Shown in pieces: positions 13,507 to 16,998 of a stretch of DNA of 16,998 nucleotides. Below the pieces are notes generated by a model, which did no database searches, had not been told where the DNA came from, and saw only the letters and a program-made list of their open reading frames with translations. Each line of letters opens with the position of its first letter. Position 1 is the first letter of the stretch. This stretch comes from Spirochaetia bacterium (GTDB lineage Bacteria > Spirochaetota > Spirochaetia > JABMQR01). Position numbers and translations under genes: made by a program. The stretch is taken from the NCBI GenBank assembly GCA_016784705.1, contig JADHUD010000020.1, positions 1 through 16,998 of the forward strand. Reading direction: 5' to 3'.

Positions 13507-15254
13507 GCATTATCCTTCAAATCAGCAGGTAATTCGGCAGGTATCTCAATGGGAATAACCAGCTTGATGTTTGTCATTTCATCAAGCTTGCTGGTAATTA
13601 TAACATTTCCCTCAACACCGTAATAGAGTTTGAGCCGCTGGTAGACATTTCGTATTCCGACACTGTTTACTTCGTGAGTTCCGTTAAGGATCTTATACAT
13701 TTCACTGATTCTCTCCTCCGTAACCCCATACCCGGTATTTTCCACCTCAAAAACCAGCAGGTTGTTCTCTTTATATCCACGTATTGTTATTTTTTCCTGT
13801 TCATCCCCTATCCCATGGTATATTGCATTCTCAACCAGAGGCTGGAGAATCAGTTTCATCACCATATACTCATAAATGCCTTCATCAATTTCAAATACAT
13901 ACGAGAATTTTTCCTGATACCGGATTTGCTGGATTGTAAGATAGTTCCTGATATGTGACAGCTCATCAGAAACAGGGATAAATGTCTCGCCCCGTGAAAT
14001 ACTGATTCGGAAAAATTTAGCCAGCGCAACAACGGTAGTAATAACATCATCAGTACGGTTGTTTTCGGCAAGCCAGACAATAGAATCCAGGGTATTATAG
14101 AGGAAATGAGGATTAATCTGATTCTGAAGTGCACGAAGTTCTGTTTTCCTTTTATCACGCTGTTCTTCAACAACCTTTTCCATAAGTGAACGTATAGTAT
14201 CGATCATACTGTTAAAGGAAGAAGCAAGCTGCACAACTTCACGCTGCCCGGAGATTGATACCTTTGAATAAAAATCACCTTTCTCAATATTTGCCATGCT
14301 CTCCCGCAGCAGCTTCATGGGATTTGAGATTCTTCGGGATATTGCTACTGCAGCAGCTGAGGCAACCAGTCCTGATACAATAAAAATAAGGACTAGGGTC
14401 AGGAGCATTCTCCGCTTAGCCTGCGCAACTTCATCAACATCATTCACGGTTACTATACGCCATCGGGTTTGAGAGAGAGGCGTTATATTCATATGCATCA
14501 CTTTAGCATCTATTTCAGCCGGGAAACCACCGAAGTAATTCTGCACGGCTATTTGTATACTCTCCCGGGAACGAATCTGATCGTATGTTCCCGATGAGTA
14601 TATCAGCGAGTCCTCATCGTCCAAAATAAGAATATGCCCCCCAGGTCCCAGATTCGTTTTCTCCGCCAGATCGGTTATAGTTCTAAAGTTAAGCTCTATC
14701 AATATTACTCCGTTTTTATTCTCACCGGTATCAGTATAGGAAACGGCACGAGACACCGAAATCACCTGTTCCTCACTATCAGCGGAGATACTCCGGCTGT
14801 TGTCTGCAGAGAAATGGAATATTGAATTCTCTGCAAGTGCACTGGTAAACCACGATTCATGTGATATTCCATCTTTTCGAGAATTACTTACCGGATCTCC
14901 CAGAATTTGTATTCCCTGTGAATTAAAAAGGAATATTGATACAACATCCCTCTTAATCTCAGAATTAATAAGATATATATTCTGCAGTTCAAAAGCTGAA
15001 CTGTTAACATCAAGATTAAGAGATGCATACTGTATATAATTGGCTGTCTCAATTACACTGTTTATATAGCTCTCATAATTCAGAACTATCTGCTTGTTAA
15101 TTTCACGCGACTGGCTCTCTACCAGCGTATCTGTCCGCTTCGAAAACGTGGTGTAAAATATAATTCCAGTTACTAACAGTATGGAGAATACAATTCCCAG
15201 AATAGCAATGAGTATGTTTTGTCTTATTGATAGATTACGCATTGCTTTTATCAC
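13503..15254 (-). CDS. YesM-type sensor histidine kinase
   Basis: Membrane sensor kinase of 583 aa. TM1 is about 13-35; an extracytoplasmic region of ~250 aa (36-284) has a Cache-like look (VVSIFLFNSQGIQIL, then SHESWFTSAL); TM2 is about 284-305. A HAMP linker (about 306-360: ISRRISNPMKLLRESMANIEKGDF) and a short coiled region follow. The kinase core is the His_kinase/LytS-YesM type: phospho-acceptor H383 in QINPHFLYNTLDSI, N-box LQPLVENAIYHG (469-480), a G1 box VENTGYGV (504-511; DNG in most relatives) and G2 VGIRNVYQRL (532-541). Starts: GTG 15254 or ATG 15242, neither with a clear ribosome site; both overlap the regulator gene (20 or 8 nt), implying coupling. It probably phosphorylates the adjacent AraC-type regulator. 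Confidence 0.9.
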   Translation of the reverse strand: MIKAMRNLSIRQNILIAILGIVFSILLVTGIIFYTTFSKRTDTLVESQSREINKQIVLNYESYINSVIETANYIQYASLNLDVNSSAFELQNIYLINSEIKRDVVSIFLFNSQGIQILGDPVSNSRKDGISHESWFTSALAENSIFHFSADNSRSISADSEEQVISVSRAVSYTDTGENKNGVILIELNFRTITDLAEKTNLGPGGHILILDDEDSLIYSSGTYDQIRSRESIQIAVQNYFGGFPAEIDAKVMHMNITPLSQTRWRIVTVNDVDEVAQAKRRMLLTLVLIFIVSGLVASAAAVAISRRISNPMKLLRESMANIEKGDFYSKVSISGQREVVQLASSFNSMIDTIRSLMEKVVEEQRDKRKTELRALQNQINPHFLYNTLDSIVWLAENNRTDDVITTVVALAKFFRISISRGETFIPVSDELSHIRNYLTIQQIRYQEKFSYVFEIDEGIYEYMVMKLILQPLVENAIYHGIGDEQEKITIRGYKENNLLVFEVENTGYGVTEERISEMYKILNGTHEVNSVGIRNVYQRLKLYYGVEGNVIITSKLDEMTNIKLVIPIEIPAELPADLKDNA

Positions 15255-16839
15255 GATAATTTTTCGGAGAAACTCCTATAAATTTTTTAAAACTGTGACT
15301 GAAATAGTAGACATCACGATATCCGCACTGGTGAGCAATTTCAACAATTCTGTCGCCGGTAAAATTCAGCAGCTCCTGTGCTTTTTCCATACGGACCTTA
15401 GTGAGATATTTTACAAAAGTTGTACTTTTATGTTTTTTGAACAGCAGGCTGATATAGGATATGCTTATTCCGAGCTCATCGCACACGAGCTCCATTGATA
15501 GATTCGGATCACGGTAGTGGGTAGTTATGTAGGTTACGGCACTATCGAGCAGCCGCTGAGAGTTGGTCATTTTAGTGGTATCATTTAATGTCCGCAATTG
15601 AAGGAGTATGGAGAGAACCCAGTCAAACAGCTGCTCAAGATTGCGAAATCCGGCAATCTTTTCTAAAAGGTCTTCACCGAGGATTCCCTGCATATCTGAT
15701 TTCACTGACTCGGCAAAATTCACCACAACATTAACCAGATTAATTATATAGAAGCGGTAATTAGCCAGGACATGATTATGCTGAAGTGCGGAATTCCGTA
15801 GATCCCCGATAACTCTCCGTATTTCTTCCTCATTTCCAAATTTTGCAGCATATTCGATGGTCTGTACTTCAGCTTCTGACAGGTTCAGAACTTTCGGTTT
15901 CTGCCCTTCCAACTGATTTATGTAGACAATTCGTCCGGTATTGAGAAACTTGCTGTAGCCGAGGGCTTTTTCAGCCTCATGATATGCAATCCGCAGGGTT
16001 TGAAATTCCCTGTGCAGCTCACTCACCCCAATATCAATTTTTACTGAAAGAAATTTTTCAGTCATTTTCACCATTTCATAAAAGGCCTGATCCACCCTTT
16101 TCAGGAAATTGATTCCGCCCTCTTTTATGAGGAACACTATGCCGTCATGAAACATAAAACTGTAGTAACCGAATGTATACCGTTCCAGAATTGTCTGGAT
16201 AACCGAACGTACAGAAAGTTTAAGTTTTTCATACTCAATCACATCCCGCAGATTCTCATTACGCTCCAGCTGTACAAATGAGAGAAAATAACGTGTATCA
16301 TCAAGGGATATGCCATGTTCTTTTAAATTTTCTATATCTGAGGCATTCCCGGCAAGTGAGGTAAGCAGATAGGAGTTGAAGTAATTGTCAATTATAAGGG
16401 GTATACTCTGTTCATAGCGCTTTCGAAGCACTTCAATATTATATTTTTCCTGGAATTCATCATCGAGTTCAATTTTCAGTTTCTGCAGAAAATTAGATAT
16501 ATCATCCTGCGTGACCGGTTTGGTAAGATAACTTGAGACATGCAGTTCAACTGCTTCCCGGGCATAATCAAACTCATCATATCCAGTAATAAAGGCAACG
16601 CGCACTGTGGGAAAATCGCGTTTTATAATGGCAGCAAGCTCAATTCCATCAATATAGGGCATTTTTATATCCGTAAGCACAACATGCGGAGAAAACTGCT
16701 CTATAAGTTCAATGGCATCGTAACCGTTTCCAGCGGTTCCTACAACGATGAATCCGCTGTTACTGGAAATTTTCGAGTTAATACGTCCACGAACTTCATC
16801 TTCATCATCAACAAGTATCATTTTGTACGGTTCGTTCAT
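15235..16839 (-). CDS. YesN-type response regulator with AraC DNA-binding domain
   Basis: Cytoplasmic response regulator of 534 aa from ATG 16839, chosen for GGGAG at 16846-16850 (6 nt); a GTG at 16866 in the same frame lacks a ribosome site. The receiver domain (about 5-120) has acidic D11/D12 (ILVDDEDEV), phospho-acceptor D57 in VVLTDIKMP, T85 in AFITG and K107 in YLTKPV. A ~300-aa middle region of the YesN kind follows. The C-terminal ~105 residues are an AraC double helix-turn-helix (LSMELVCDELGISISYISLLFKKH, then DRIVEIAHQCGYRDVYYFSHSFKKFIGVSPKNYR). It is first in the operon and overlaps the kinase gene. Expected target: the promoter region of mglB and/or its own operon. Confidence 0.92.
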   Translation of the reverse strand: MNEPYKMILVDDEDEVRGRINSKISSNSGFIVVGTAGNGYDAIELIEQFSPHVVLTDIKMPYIDGIELAAIIKRDFPTVRVAFITGYDEFDYAREAVELHVSSYLTKPVTQDDISNFLQKLKIELDDEFQEKYNIEVLRKRYEQSIPLIIDNYFNSYLLTSLAGNASDIENLKEHGISLDDTRYFLSFVQLERNENLRDVIEYEKLKLSVRSVIQTILERYTFGYYSFMFHDGIVFLIKEGGINFLKRVDQAFYEMVKMTEKFLSVKIDIGVSELHREFQTLRIAYHEAEKALGYSKFLNTGRIVYINQLEGQKPKVLNLSEAEVQTIEYAAKFGNEEEIRRVIGDLRNSALQHNHVLANYRFYIINLVNVVVNFAESVKSDMQGILGEDLLEKIAGFRNLEQLFDWVLSILLQLRTLNDTTKMTNSQRLLDSAVTYITTHYRDPNLSMELVCDELGISISYISLLFKKHKSTTFVKYLTKVRMEKAQELLNFTGDRIVEIAHQCGYRDVYYFSHSFKKFIGVSPKNYRDKSNA

Positions 16840-16880
16840 CTGAGTCTCCCGGGTTGCCAAAGGCACGAAAAGTGAGAAGG

Positions 16881-16896
16881 GGATTATTCATAATCC
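16881..16896. promoter_or_regulatory. 16-bp palindrome overlapping the regulator promoter
   Basis: GGATTAT-TC-ATAATCC has perfect 7-bp arms with a 2-nt centre and covers the -10 hexamer of the promoter at 16890-16918. A bound repressor would block RNA polymerase. The binding protein is unknown. Confidence 0.5.
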
Positions 16897-16918
16897 ACTA
16901 TTTGCAGTAATTTGGCAA
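16890..16918 (-). promoter_or_regulatory. Promoter of the regulator-kinase-lipoprotein operon
   Basis: On the minus strand TTGCCA (16913-16918; five of six to consensus) and GATTAT (16890-16895; four of six) are separated by 17 nt, about 50 nt before ATG 16839. No other promoter of this quality is visible further upstream in the window. Confidence 0.55.
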
Positions 16919-16998
16919 CAAAAAAAGGGGACTTGGACTATGGTTGCGACCAGTTAGCTGCCTTGTGCGTACCGGGCAACGGAGGTGGGGTGGGGTCG
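16919..16998. other. G-rich unassigned segment at the right edge
   Basis: Beyond the promoter the composition changes from AT-rich to G-rich on the plus strand, ending in GGAGGTGGGGTGGGGTCG. No gene with a start and ribosome site is readable here on either strand within the window. It may be the edge of a different element or gene. Confidence 0.3.

Noticed and set aside
16840..16866. GTG 16866 as the start of the response regulator
   Set aside because: No ribosome site; ATG 16839 has GGGAG at 6 nt and the receiver domain begins just after it.

Overview
The window probably comes from a spirochaete (a Sphaerochaeta/Spirochaetaceae-like bacterium). This is inferred from the style of the secreted-protein leaders (…FAEGQAES, …FAGAAAEDG), the pairing of an Mgl-type sugar transporter with a YesM/YesN-type two-component system, and regular AAGGAG ribosome sites. 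No rRNA or tRNA gene is present to fix the taxonomy. The left third (1-5450) is visibly richer in G+C than the toxin-antitoxin and mgl regions on the right.

Left region, 1-5450. The 5' part of a TctC-type tricarboxylate-binding protein gene runs off the left edge on the minus strand. It is followed by a phosphate module: a PPX1/prune-type DHH exopolyphosphatase, a LysR regulator on the opposite strand, then an operon of a DUF47 (PhoU-like) Pit accessory protein, a Pit phosphate permease and a protein that looks like a divergent CYTH/triphosphate-tunnel protein. The operon ends at an intrinsic terminator. Together these genes suggest phosphate uptake coupled to polyphosphate or triphosphate turnover.

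Middle region, 5450-8370. A broken IS21-family element keeps one end, built of six degenerate 24-bp repeats, and the C-terminal part of istB. It abuts the 3' tail of a decapitated gene. That tail is translationally coupled to a polytopic membrane protein, which is in turn followed by a DUF4129-like cistron in another frame. A VapBC-type toxin-antitoxin pair (ribbon-helix-helix antitoxin, PIN-domain toxin) lies tail-to-tail with the DUF4129 gene and has a readable promoter and operator-like repeats.

Right region, 8430-16998, all on the minus strand. In transcription order: an AraC-type response regulator (YesN-like), a YesM-type sensor kinase, an MglB-like lipoprotein, then mglB, mglA and mglC, closed by a strong intrinsic terminator. 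The first three genes overlap each other. The lipoprotein keeps all ten positions that contact sugar in E. coli galactose/glucose-binding protein. The simplest model is a three-component sensor (lipoprotein, kinase, regulator) that detects glucose or galactose outside the membrane and switches on the adjacent uptake system. A 16-bp palindrome overlaps the -10 box of the regulator promoter, and the mglB-mglA gap holds several inverted repeats that may set different expression levels for mglB and mglAC.
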